Source: Bacteroidota bacterium | GTDB lineage: Bacteria > Bacteroidota > Bacteroidia > Chitinophagales > LD1 | Assembly: GCA_026391075.1 (NCBI GenBank) | Contig: JAPLES010000085.1 | Location: 1 to 39,565 of the forward strand | Direction: 5' to 3' | Length of the DNA stretch: 39,565 nt | Shown here: positions 24,758 through 32,924 of the stretch, in pieces | Layout of the letters: each line of letters opens with the position of its first letter | Numbering within the stretch: position 1 is the stretch's first letter | Notes under the pieces: generated by a model | Seen by the model: the letters and a program-made list of their open reading frames with translations, nothing else | Database searches by the model: none | What the model was told of the DNA's origin: nothing | Position numbers and translations under genes: made by a program

Positions 24758-24839
24758 TGGAATACTGGATAGGTGGAATGAGGGATGAACAACATGAACG
24801 GACTTCTGCTTTCCATAAATCCATTCTTCCATTATTCCA
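24758..24839. repeat. Inverted pair of degenerate octamer tracts
   Basis: On the plus strand four 8-base units (TGGAATAC, TGGATAGG, TGGAATGA, GGGATGAA) fill 24758-24789. On the minus strand four more (TGGAATAA, TGGAAGAA, TGGATTTA, TGGAAAGC) fill 24839-24808. The two arms are 18 bases apart and could fold into a long imperfect hairpin between the lipoprotein gene and the permease gene. Confidence 0.7.
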
Positions 24840-24901
24840 GTTTGAGATTACATTGGAAAAGGCATTTGAAATTGCAACGCATAATATCGAGAAAGGAAGA
24901 C

Positions 24902-25981
24902 TTACTTCACGGTCACTCTCGGGTCGAGTACGGAGTAGAGAATATCGTTGAAGATATTTACCACTACAAAAACAAAGGCAACAAAAAGCACGCTGCCCAT
25001 TACCACCGGGAAATCGAATGAAAGAAGCGATTCGATAGTTTGCAAACCAAGACCTTTGTAATCAAAAACTTTTTCGATAAAGAAGGCTCCGGTAAGCAAA
25101 GCAGCAAGCCAGCCGGAAATGGATGTGACCACTGGGTTCATCGCATTGCGAAGCGCGTGTTTAAAAACCACCTGATAATAACTAAGCCCTTTTGCTTTTG
25201 CGGTACGTATGTAATCCTGACTGAGCACATCGAGCATTGAACTACGAGTAAGTTGTGTAATGATAGCAACAGGACGAACACCCAACGCAAACATCGGCAG
25301 CCAAAGATTTTTCCAGATGGTTACCGTTTCACCATTGTAATCAATATCGGTTAGAGAGCCGCGAACGTTGAGGTGAGTCCAGTCGCTTAAGTAATAACCA
25401 AAAATCATAGCAAGAATAATTCCGGAGAAATAAGCAGGTTGCGAAATACCGAAAGTAGAAAGCACTAGAATAGAATCATCCCAAAGGGTGTATTGCTTTA
25501 CTGCTGCAAACACCCCGAGAATAATTCCTGCAAACGATGCAAACAACATAGCAGAAAGCGCAAGAACAAAAGTGGGATAAATTTTTTCGCTCAATATCTC
25601 ACTTACCTTTCTTCGCGTTTGAAATGATTTGCCAAGATAAGGTGCCTTGAACACCAGCGAAACAGAACCTATAGTAAACAGCGATGTAAATTTTACTTCA
25701 TCAGCATTTAGATACGAAGGCGCATCTTCATTTTTTTGATTGTTGAGCGATACAGGAGAAATATCGTTGAAGTAAAGTGCTAACCGCTGATACCACGGAA
25801 GATTTAAACGAAATTCCTTTTCAATAGCGGCAACTGAAGAAACATCGGCACGTTGACCGAGTGTCATTCGTGCAGAGTTAACCGGAAGAATATTGAAGAG
25901 AAAGAAAATAGCAATCACCACGCCTATCATTACAAAAAAGCCATTGAGTAAACGCTTCGTAATAAATTTGAATAGTAGCAT
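24902..25981 (-). CDS. ABC transporter permease, OppB/DppB family
   Basis: This inner-membrane permease for peptide-type substrates has 359 residues. It has an N-terminal helix (residues 8-32), then an extracytoplasmic insert of about 70 residues (SSVAAIEKEFRLNLPWYQRL to FKAPYLGKSF). The five-helix core follows, with the EAA loop QDYIRTAKAKGLSYYQVVFKHALRN near 255-280 and the end FNDILYSVLDPRVTVK. OppB normally pairs with OppC, two ATPases and a binding protein; none is next to it. It follows the nitronate-monooxygenase-type gene by 21 bases. Confidence 0.9.
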   Translation of the reverse strand: MLLFKFITKRLLNGFFVMIGVVIAIFFLFNILPVNSARMTLGQRADVSSVAAIEKEFRLNLPWYQRLALYFNDISPVSLNNQKNEDAPSYLNADEVKFTSLFTIGSVSLVFKAPYLGKSFQTRRKVSEILSEKIYPTFVLALSAMLFASFAGIILGVFAAVKQYTLWDDSILVLSTFGISQPAYFSGIILAMIFGYYLSDWTHLNVRGSLTDIDYNGETVTIWKNLWLPMFALGVRPVAIITQLTRSSMLDVLSQDYIRTAKAKGLSYYQVVFKHALRNAMNPVVTSISGWLAALLTGAFFIEKVFDYKGLGLQTIESLLSFDFPVVMGSVLFVAFVFVVVNIFNDILYSVLDPRVTVK

Positions 25982-26002
25982 GAAGTGTTATTAAAGAGAA
26001 AT

Positions 26003-26974
26003 TTAGTTCAGTGAGTTTTCAAATTCACTTGTCAATTCATTGGCAATTTGCTTCACCGGACGAATAGAATGCACATATTCAATAGAAGGACCCGCACACC
26101 ACATGGTTTGATACGTTGCACCAAAGGCAGCTTTTTCTAATGCTTTCATTCCTTTGTAGTAGGTAATCATCTTCGTCCACTTCTTAATTTTCTTGTTGCT
26201 ATTTAAAAATTTTTCGAGCCAGTTTTGCTCTGTGCCTACCTTCTTCACATAATCGGTATTAATTACCGAGCAAGGTGTGCCCGAAAGTTTAGTGGTCATT
26301 ACAATATCTTTTGCTCCGTAATTAACGCAAGCCATTTTATAATCTTCGGTAACGGGAGCTTCGGTAGAAGCAATGAACGGACTGCCAATAGAAATTCCGC
26401 AAGCACCATAATCAATCATCTGTTTCATTTGCTTTCCGTTACCTACACCACCAGCAGAAATTACAGGAATCTTACAATGTTGAACTAGCGTGGTAATTAA
26501 ATCGTGCGGAGAAATTCTTCCTGCATGTCCGCCCGCATCTTTGTTCACCGCAATAACTGCATCGCAACCCATGGCTTCCACTTTCTTGGCGTAATCCAAA
26601 TCAATTACATCGGCAAAAATTTTTATGCCGAGCGGTTTGCAAACATTGATAACTCCTTGCGGTGAACCAAGTGAAGTAATGATAAACGGCACGCGGTATT
26701 CCACACAGGTTTTCAATTGCTCCTCTAACCGCATGTTCGATTTGTTTGTAATGAGATTAATGCCGTACGCTTTGTTTGTAGCAGCTTTAATTTCGTCCAA
26801 TGCTTTTCTGAATTCGGCATCGGTGCGATAATTAAGCGCGGGAATAGCTCCTGCAATTCCTGCATTACACGCTTCTATTACCATTTTTGCATTGCTCACT
26901 AAAAACATGGGGGCCATAATTACAGGGTAATCGATATTCAACATTTTAGTAAGTGCGGTTTCAACTTTTGCCAT
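26003..26974 (-). CDS. Nitronate monooxygenase / FabK-like FMN protein
   Basis: This is a 323-residue TIM-barrel flavoprotein of the 2-nitropropane dioxygenase family. Visible landmarks are DYPVIMAPMFLVSN (residues 14-27), GAIPALNYRT, FADVIDLDYAKKVEAMGCDAVIAVNKDAGGHAGR with the conserved His, PVISAGGVGNGKQMKQMIDYGACGISIGSPFIAS (FMN phosphate site) and SIRPVKQIANEL. Members oxidise nitronates or reduce enoyl-ACP; the sequence alone does not separate the two. The gene is probably in one transcript with the permease downstream. Confidence 0.85.
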   Translation of the reverse strand: MAKVETALTKMLNIDYPVIMAPMFLVSNAKMVIEACNAGIAGAIPALNYRTDAEFRKALDEIKAATNKAYGINLITNKSNMRLEEQLKTCVEYRVPFIITSLGSPQGVINVCKPLGIKIFADVIDLDYAKKVEAMGCDAVIAVNKDAGGHAGRISPHDLITTLVQHCKIPVISAGGVGNGKQMKQMIDYGACGISIGSPFIASTEAPVTEDYKMACVNYGAKDIVMTTKLSGTPCSVINTDYVKKVGTEQNWLEKFLNSNKKIKKWTKMITYYKGMKALEKAAFGATYQTMWCAGPSIEYVHSIRPVKQIANELTSEFENSLN

Positions 26975-27107
26975 TGTATTTTTCTCTGGCGTGCAAAATA
27001 AAAAATGTTAGTTGGGTAAAAACAAGAAGAGATAATTAGAATGGATGAATTACAAAACTTAGGGAGCCTAAGAAATGAAAAACAACTCCCTGATTTCAAT
27101 TTCCGTT

Positions 27108-28466
27108 CTATGTAGCGTCAACAAACTCGCCTTCCCATCTTGCAATAACCACCGTGGCTAAACAGTTGCCTACCACATTTACCGAAGTGCGTGCCATATC
27201 CATGAGTTCATCAATTCCCAAAATAATAAACACTGGCTCCACAGGAAGGTTGAAGGATGAAAGCGTTCCAAGTAAAATAACCAACGAAGCACGCGGCACA
27301 CCCGCTACTCCTTTGCTTGTGAGCATGAGTGTAAACACCATTAGCAACTGAGTACCGAGTGTGAGTTCAATGCCTGCTGCCTGAGCAACAAATACCGAAG
27401 CCAATGCAAGATAAAGTGTAGTGCCATCCAGGTTGAATGAATATCCCATTGGCATTACGAACGAAACAATTTTGCGCGGCACACCAAGATGTTCCATTGC
27501 TTTCATGGCTTTGGGCAACGCAGATTCAGAGGAGGTAGTGGCAAAGGCAATAGAAACAGGTTCAACGATAGCGGCAATAAATTTTTTGAGCGGCACTTTT
27601 GCAATTAATGCCACGGGCAACAAGACAACAAGGAGAAAAACAAAAAGTGCGGCATAAAGTGTGAGCAAAAGTTTAACGAGGTTGACGAGCACTCCCAAAC
27701 CCATATGACCAACGGTGTACGCTATGGCAGCACATACTGCCACGGGAGCAAAATACATAATGAGTGCAGTGAACTTAAACATGACTTCGCTTAAACTTTC
27801 AACAAAGTTCAGCATGGGGCGTTTGTGTTTTTCGTCAAGTTGTGCAAGACCTACCCCAAACAAAATACTGAAGACTACAATTTCCAACACCGCTCCATCG
27901 TAAATACTTTTGGCAATGTTTTCAGGAAAAAGGTGGAGAATAATATCACTGAAGGTTTGTTTGGCCGTTGGCAAAAGTGCATCGGTATGTTCTACATGCG
28001 GCAAAATAATTCCAACGCCAGCTTTTGAAATATTGATGGCACCTAAACCAATGATAAGTGCAAGCGTAGTAACTACTTCAAAGTAGAGCAAACTCTTCCA
28101 ACCCATTCTGCCCACTTGTTTAATATTACTATGGCCTGCAATGCCAAATACCAAAGTGCCGAAGAGCAACGGAGCAATAATGCATTTGATTAGCCGAAGA
28201 AATAACTGAGAAAGAATTTTAAGGTTTTGCGAAAACACAGGGAAGTCAATACCTATTTCAATGCCGATAAGCATACTAATAAGTATGGTAGTGGTGAGCG
28301 AGCGTTTTAAAAAGGCGTAATAAATAAGCGATGAAAGCGCGAGCCATCTCATTACCGACAAAACAGCTATGGGAATATTCAGTATTCCTTCAAAGGTTGC
28401 CAGTGAAACAAGCACCGCAAGCAAAACTGCCGCTAATGCAGCCAAAAGAATTTTAGTTGGTTTCAT
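27108..28466 (-). CDS. Dicarboxylate/glutamate:cation symporter (DAACS family)
   Basis: The 452-residue inner-membrane protein starts at the ATG 28466 (MKPTKILLAALAAVL). Family signatures are all present: the serine-rich TTSSESALPKAMKAM of hairpin HP1, VMPMGYSFNLDGTTLYLALASVFVAQ (NLDGT, helix 7), SKGVAGVPRASLVIL of hairpin HP2, and MDMARTSVNVVGNCLATVVIARWEGEF at the end, where DxxRTxxNVxGN binds the substrate carboxylate. The N-terminus has extra hydrophobic helices before the GltP-like core. Substrates are glutamate, aspartate or C4-dicarboxylates. Confidence 0.92.
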   Translation of the reverse strand: MKPTKILLAALAAVLLAVLVSLATFEGILNIPIAVLSVMRWLALSSLIYYAFLKRSLTTTILISMLIGIEIGIDFPVFSQNLKILSQLFLRLIKCIIAPLLFGTLVFGIAGHSNIKQVGRMGWKSLLYFEVVTTLALIIGLGAINISKAGVGIILPHVEHTDALLPTAKQTFSDIILHLFPENIAKSIYDGAVLEIVVFSILFGVGLAQLDEKHKRPMLNFVESLSEVMFKFTALIMYFAPVAVCAAIAYTVGHMGLGVLVNLVKLLLTLYAALFVFLLVVLLPVALIAKVPLKKFIAAIVEPVSIAFATTSSESALPKAMKAMEHLGVPRKIVSFVMPMGYSFNLDGTTLYLALASVFVAQAAGIELTLGTQLLMVFTLMLTSKGVAGVPRASLVILLGTLSSFNLPVEPVFIILGIDELMDMARTSVNVVGNCLATVVIARWEGEFVDAT

Positions 28467-28578
28467 GATTTGAATATAGATGATTATTGAAAGCAAGAAA
28501 GGATAGCGACATTGTATTCAAGTGTAGCAGAATTGAACTTTAAAAAAATCTTTCAATAAATTGAGCAGAAGAAACACA

Positions 28579-29127
28579 TCACTCCACTCTCCCTGTTTTA
28601 AAAAATCTTCGCTTGTAATAAGCCTCGCTTAAATCGCTAATGATAACGCCTGCTTGTGTAGTGGCATGAGCAAATTTGCCGTGTTGGAGATAGATACCGA
28701 TATGCGAAATTCTTTTGTGTTTGATTTTAAAAAACAATAAATCGCCTTCGGCATATTCGTCCTTACCTCCTTTCACCACTTTGCATTGCGCAAAAATAGA
28801 AGCCGAACTGCTGTTTAATTTTTTGCCGTAAATTTTTTCGTAAAGCATGTTTACGAAATGAGAACAGTCAATTCCTTTAGAAGAATTACCACCATAACGA
28901 TAGCAGGTTCTGTACCAGCGAAAGATTTCATTATACAGTTCCGGATTGTCGCAGTTTTTTAAATTGATGGTGTACTTCTCGTAGAACGAATCAATTTTAG
29001 AAACAACAGGTTGTGATAATGCAGAGTCGGTTGCGATGATGCTGGCATCATCTTCCATTACGGGATTATCCTGCGCATAAACATTAGCAAACCCAAGCAG
29101 GCAGACCAAGCAAACTAGTATTCGCAT
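28579..29127 (-). CDS. NlpC/P60-family cell-wall peptidase
   Basis: This is a 182-residue protein from the ATG at 29127 (MRILVCLVCLLGFANVYAQ, signal peptide). The catalytic Cys is in KGIDCSHFVNMLYEKIYG, the first His in RISHIGIYLQHGKFAH and the third polar site in FAHATTQAGVIISDL. It splits gamma-D-glutamyl-diaminopimelate bonds or related peptidoglycan links in the periplasm. The gene lies 27 bases after the amino-acid permease on the same strand. The alternative start at 29151 adds eight residues before the signal peptide. Confidence 0.9.
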   Translation of the reverse strand: MRILVCLVCLLGFANVYAQDNPVMEDDASIIATDSALSQPVVSKIDSFYEKYTINLKNCDNPELYNEIFRWYRTCYRYGGNSSKGIDCSHFVNMLYEKIYGKKLNSSSASIFAQCKVVKGGKDEYAEGDLLFFKIKHKRISHIGIYLQHGKFAHATTQAGVIISDLSEAYYKRRFFKTGRVE

Positions 29128-29154
29128 TGCAAATGGTAAGTTGTAAATCATAAA

Positions 29155-30831
29155 CTATTTCGTTGCTAACTTGCTATGACTCTTCCCATATAAGAAATAC
29201 ACTACAAAACCAATCAACAACCAAACAAGAAAACGTTCCCAGTTGCTGGTACCTGACTCGCATAACAAGTAGCTACATGCTAATAAACCAAGAACAGGAA
29301 TGAGTGAAAGGTTTTTTAAGAAAGAATAAACCGTAACAAACACAGTGAGCACAAAGAAAGCCGCGTAAGGAATTTTTGTGCGAAGAATATCCCATGTGCC
29401 TGCATTAATATCCTGACTATTCATGGTAAAAAAATTAGTCAATCCTTCTCGGTTGTAAATCCACAACAAAACTCCGCCAATAATAAATAGTAAAGGCATA
29501 ATCCATTTTGCGTTGATATAAGGTGTTTTGAATTTGCTTTGTGGTGGATTGGGTGACAATTGCAATTTCAAAATACCACCACACACTAACACAAACGCAA
29601 ACAAAGTTCCCACACTGGTTAAATCAATAACCACATTCATATTTAAAAACAAAGCGGGAACAGCTACTACAACTCCCGTAAGTATTGTAGAGAACGATGG
29701 CGTTTTAAATTTTGGGTGAATGCGCGAAAAAATTGGCGGCAACAAACCATCGCGGCTCATGCTCATCCAAATTCTTGGTTGACCAATTTGAAAAACAAGC
29801 AACACACTTGCCGTTGCAATTACCGCACTTACTGCTACAACTCCTGCCAACCAATCCAAATGAATTTCTTTAAATACAAACGAAAGCGGGTCGCCAACAT
29901 CTAGTTTGCTATAGCTCACCATTCCCGTAAGCACCAGAGCTATGAGCACATAAATAACGGTGCAGATGATGAGTGAATAAATCATTCCTCGAGGTAAATC
30001 GCGCTGCGGGTCTTTGCACTCTTCGGCAGTCGTGCTTATGGCATCGAAGCCTATGTAAGCAAAAAATACAGCGGCAGTTCCTTTCAAAATTCCGCTAATT
30101 CCATTGGGCAAAAATGGATGCCAGTTATCAACCTTAACATAAAACGCACCTACAAGAATCACCACCAATATCACGGCCATCTTCAACGCTACCATTAAAT
30201 TTGCAGAGTTTCTCGATTCCTGAATTCCCCGATAAGTGATGTAAGTAATTAGAACAACAATTCCAAAAGCAGGTATATCGCAAATGAATTTAAAGTTGCC
30301 GATAGCCGGTGCAGTTTGCCAAGCCAGTTTAGCTGCATCGCTTGCCATTGCCTGTGCACTCCAATAATCCATGGTTAAGTAATCGGGAATGTGCCAACCG
30401 AAACCATCGAGAAGAGAAGTAAAATAATCGCTCCACGAAATGGCAACAGCAATATTTCCGATGGCATATTCCATCAGTAAATCCCAGCCAATTATCCACG
30501 CAATAATTTCTCCGAACGCTACATACGAATACGTGTAAGCACTTCCGCTTACCGGAACCATACTCGCAAACTCCGCATAGCAAAGTGCAGAAAAACCGCA
30601 GGCAACAGAAACAAAAAGAAAAAGAAAAATAATTCCGGGGCCGCCATCGAAACTTGCTTTGCCAATGGTGGAAAAAATTCCTGCTCCTACAATAGCAGCA
30701 ATGCCAAAGGCAGTGAGATCGCGCACGCCAAGTGTTTTGTGCAAGCCGCCTGTTTTTTCGGCTTCAATCAAACCCGCTTCGGCATCAGCTAAAACTTTGG
30801 CTACGTTTTTCTTTCGGAATAAATCAGACAT
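29155..30831 (-). CDS. Cationic-amino-acid-type APC permease
   Basis: The 558-residue protein has about 12-14 transmembrane segments. After a soluble N-terminus (KNVAKVLADAEAGLIEAEKTGG) comes the first-helix motif GIAAIVGAGIFSTIG (about 46-60) with the unwound GAGIF that binds the amino-acid backbone. FFAYIGFDAISTTAEECKDPQRDLPRGM (about 255-285) is the helix 6 signature, typical of CAT/YfnA-like importers. The start ATG lies inside the heptamer tract at 30823-30864. It probably leads a transcript with the NlpC/P60 gene. Confidence 0.93.
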   Translation of the reverse strand: MSDLFRKKNVAKVLADAEAGLIEAEKTGGLHKTLGVRDLTAFGIAAIVGAGIFSTIGKASFDGGPGIIFLFLFVSVACGFSALCYAEFASMVPVSGSAYTYSYVAFGEIIAWIIGWDLLMEYAIGNIAVAISWSDYFTSLLDGFGWHIPDYLTMDYWSAQAMASDAAKLAWQTAPAIGNFKFICDIPAFGIVVLITYITYRGIQESRNSANLMVALKMAVILVVILVGAFYVKVDNWHPFLPNGISGILKGTAAVFFAYIGFDAISTTAEECKDPQRDLPRGMIYSLIICTVIYVLIALVLTGMVSYSKLDVGDPLSFVFKEIHLDWLAGVVAVSAVIATASVLLVFQIGQPRIWMSMSRDGLLPPIFSRIHPKFKTPSFSTILTGVVVAVPALFLNMNVVIDLTSVGTLFAFVLVCGGILKLQLSPNPPQSKFKTPYINAKWIMPLLFIIGGVLLWIYNREGLTNFFTMNSQDINAGTWDILRTKIPYAAFFVLTVFVTVYSFLKNLSLIPVLGLLACSYLLCESGTSNWERFLVWLLIGFVVYFLYGKSHSKLATK

Positions 30832-30864
30832 TAGACATTAGATTTTAGATGATAGACAATAGAC
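30823..30864 (+). repeat. Degenerate TTAGAC heptamer tract
   Basis: Six seven-base units, the first ATCAGAC and the last AATAGAC, share an AGAC/AGAT ending. The tract begins inside the first codons of the amino-acid permease gene and runs into its upstream gap. Confidence 0.65.
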
Positions 30865-30953
30865 CTGAACTAATGTGGCTAAAATAGCTTTTGCATCGAA
30901 TGCAAGAAAACAGTGGGTCAGAAATATAATGTGCACGACAAAACTGTTTTTAC

Positions 30954-30985
30954 ATAAACACCTAAACACATCAACACTTTAACAC
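30954..30985 (+). repeat. Degenerate octamer tract NNNAACAC
   Basis: Four eight-base units, ATAAACAC, CTAAACAC, ATCAACAC and TTTAACAC, run up to 21 bases before the deoxynucleoside kinase start. Confidence 0.7.
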
Positions 30986-31006
30986 GCAAAATCTTAAACT
31001 CGCGCT

Positions 31007-31633
31007 GTGATTTACAATTTCATTACGATTGAAGGGTGCATTGGTGCAGGCAAAACTACGCTGTCGAAGAAAATTGCTGCTGATTATAACGGCAAATTAA
31101 TTTTAGAACAGTTTGAGGACAATCCTTTTTTACCTAAGTTTTATGAAGACCCTTCGCGCCATGCTTTTCCGGTTGAATTATTTTTTATGGCGGAGCGTTT
31201 TCAGCATTTGAAAAAGTTGTTGAGCGAAGCCGATATTTTTAAATCGTTTACCGTTTCCGATTTTCTTTTTCAAAAGAGTTTGATTTTTGCCAATCAAAAT
31301 TTGAATGATAATGAGGCGAAACTCTATCGTATGCTGTTCGATATTATCAATCCTTCGTTGCCTAAGCCCGATATTACTTTATACCTCTACGCTCCTGTAG
31401 AAAAACTTTTGCAGAATATTAAAAACCGCGGAAGAGATTACGAGCAGAATATTAAGGGAGAATATTTAGAGAAAATCCAGAATGCTTATCTCGAATATTT
31501 CAAGCTGCAAACGCATTCACGAATTGTTTTGCTCAACACCACCAACCTCAATTACATTGACCTGAAAAAAGATTATGAGTTTGTAGTGGATGTGTTGAAC
31601 ACGGAGTTTGATTTCGGTTTACATTATGTGTAA
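31007..31633 (+). CDS. Deoxynucleoside kinase
   Basis: This enzyme phosphorylates deoxyadenosine, deoxycytidine or related deoxynucleosides for nucleotide salvage. It has 208 residues and starts with GTG at 31007; no ATG fits the conserved N-terminus MIYNFITIEGCIGAGKTTL. The P-loop GCIGAGKT is at 10-17. LEQFEDNPFLPKFYEDP (about 34-50) and PVELFFMAERFQHL (about 55-70) shape the substrate pocket. The LID arginines are in NIKNRGRDYEQ (about 143-153). It is followed by a strong hairpin (31636-31668) before the MFS gene. Confidence 0.9.
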   Translation: MIYNFITIEGCIGAGKTTLSKKIAADYNGKLILEQFEDNPFLPKFYEDPSRHAFPVELFFMAERFQHLKKLLSEADIFKSFTVSDFLFQKSLIFANQNLNDNEAKLYRMLFDIINPSLPKPDITLYLYAPVEKLLQNIKNRGRDYEQNIKGEYLEKIQNAYLEYFKLQTHSRIVLLNTTNLNYIDLKKDYEFVVDVLNTEFDFGLHYV

Positions 31634-31635
31634 TG

Positions 31636-31668
31636 AGAAGTTCCACTTCTTGAAGAAGTGGAACTTCT
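31636..31668. terminator. Perfect 16-bp hairpin between kinase and MFS genes
   Basis: AGAAGTTCCACTTCTT (31636-31651) and its exact reverse complement (31653-31668) are separated by one G. In RNA this gives about a 14-bp stem with a small loop, starting two bases after the kinase stop. No T-run follows on either strand, so it may act as a processing or stability element, or be a mobile palindrome, rather than a classical terminator. Confidence 0.55.
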
Positions 31669-31680
31669 GTAAACAATATT

Positions 31681-32847
31681 ATGAAATACATTACCCGTAC
31701 CATCTTCATTCTCTCGGTTGTTAGTTTGTTCAACGATGTATCGAGCGAAATGCTTTATCCGGTAATGCCGTTGTTTCTATCGAGCATTGGTTTTTCTTCT
31801 GTGCTCATTGGTTTGCTTGAAGGTTTTGCAGAAGCGACAGCGGGCTTGAGCAAAGGATATTTTGGTAGATGGAGCGATGTCAGCGGCAAGCGTTTACCTT
31901 TTGTAAATGCCGGTTATTTAATGAGTGCCATTTCAAAACCAATGATGGCATTCTTTACAAATCCTGTTTGGATTTTTAGTGCAAGAGCTAGCGATAGATT
32001 AGGCAAAGGCGTGCGCACCGCAGCGCGCGATGCCATACTTTCAGATGAAAGCACAGCCGAGAACAAAGGAAAAGTTTTTGGCTTTCATAAAATGATGGAT
32101 ACCATTGGCGCAACTATTGGACCTGCATTTGCGCTCGCGTTTCTGTATTACTATCCTGCGCATTACCAATTGATTTTTCTGATTGCTTTTGTTCCTGCAA
32201 TCCTCGGCACACTGCTTACGTTTTTAGTAAAGGAAAAACAAATGCCTCATCAGGCAAAACCATCGTTCCGTTTGTCGCAAACGTTTGATTATTTAAAAAC
32301 CGCTTCTGCCGATTATAAAAAATTGGTGGCGGCTCTTTTGCTTTTTGCTTTGTTCAACAGTTCAGATTTGTTTTTGCTGATGAAAATTAAAGCGAGTTGC
32401 AATAACGATTCGTATGTGATTGGTTGTTACATCCTCTACAATCTTGTTTTTGCTGCGGCTGCTTTTCCGCTCGGACATCTTGCCGATAAATTTGGAATGA
32501 AGAAAACGTTGCTCTTCGGGTTCTTTATGTTTGTGCTGGTGTATGCGGGCTTCGGATTCAATTCATCGTTCACAGGTTTTCTTTTTCTATTTGTGTTGTA
32601 TGGACTTTACACAGCTGCCACCGATGGCGTTTCGAAAGCACTCATCAGCAATATGGTTCCTAAAACAGAAACAGCGTCTGCCATTGGTACTTATTCTGGA
32701 TTAAGTTCAGTGATGATTTTGTTTGCCAGTGTAATAGCCGGATTGATTTGGAAATACATTTCACCTGAAGCAGTTTTTATTTTCAGTGCGGCAGGAGTTT
32801 CGTTGGTGTTTGTATTGTTAGCGAGTATGAAGTTGAAAGAGAAATGA
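31681..32847 (+). CDS. Major facilitator superfamily transporter
   Basis: This is a 388-residue inner-membrane protein with about 12 helices. The N-terminus SLFNDVSSEMLYPVMPLFLSSIG is characteristic of a widespread but poorly characterised MFS group. The loop 2-3 motif reads KGYFGRWSDVSGKRLPFVNAGYL, and the second-half counterpart GHLADKFGMKKTLLFGF is present. FSARASDRLGKGVRTAARDAILSD is conserved in this group. Substrate is unknown; several relatives are called drug or sugar exporters on thin grounds. The start ATG is 12 bases after the hairpin. Confidence 0.88.
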   Translation: MKYITRTIFILSVVSLFNDVSSEMLYPVMPLFLSSIGFSSVLIGLLEGFAEATAGLSKGYFGRWSDVSGKRLPFVNAGYLMSAISKPMMAFFTNPVWIFSARASDRLGKGVRTAARDAILSDESTAENKGKVFGFHKMMDTIGATIGPAFALAFLYYYPAHYQLIFLIAFVPAILGTLLTFLVKEKQMPHQAKPSFRLSQTFDYLKTASADYKKLVAALLLFALFNSSDLFLLMKIKASCNNDSYVIGCYILYNLVFAAAAFPLGHLADKFGMKKTLLFGFFMFVLVYAGFGFNSSFTGFLFLFVLYGLYTAATDGVSKALISNMVPKTETASAIGTYSGLSSVMILFASVIAGLIWKYISPEAVFIFSAAGVSLVFVLLASMKLKEK

Positions 32848-32850
32848 GAA

Positions 32851-32880
32851 TGACCATTGACAATTAATGACCGACAATTG
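32851..32880 (+). repeat. Degenerate TTGAC heptamer tract
   Basis: GAC or ACAATTG cores recur in a register of seven, with one 10+4 step. The tract lies between the stop of the MFS gene and the hairpin at 32888-32915. Confidence 0.4.
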
Positions 32881-32887
32881 AAAAGCA

Positions 32888-32915
32888 GGTGTTTAACATC
32901 TTAATGTCAGACACC
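32888..32915. terminator. Hairpin between convergent MFS and tonB genes
   Basis: GGTGTTTAACAT (32888-32899) pairs with ATGTCAGACACC (32904-32915) around the loop CTTA, with one G-U pair and one A-C mismatch in 12. Its place between two facing stops suggests a bidirectional terminator, but no T-run is seen. Confidence 0.4.
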
Positions 32916-32924
32916 CGCTCATGG

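Noticed and set aside
27061-27091. AGGGAG/CTCCCT as a terminator after the symporter gene
   Set aside because: The stem is only six bases with a 19-base loop and no T-run.
30891-30905. TTGCAT-CGA-ATGCAA palindrome before the kinase
   Set aside because: Six-base arms are expected by chance in a window this long, and no known operator fits.
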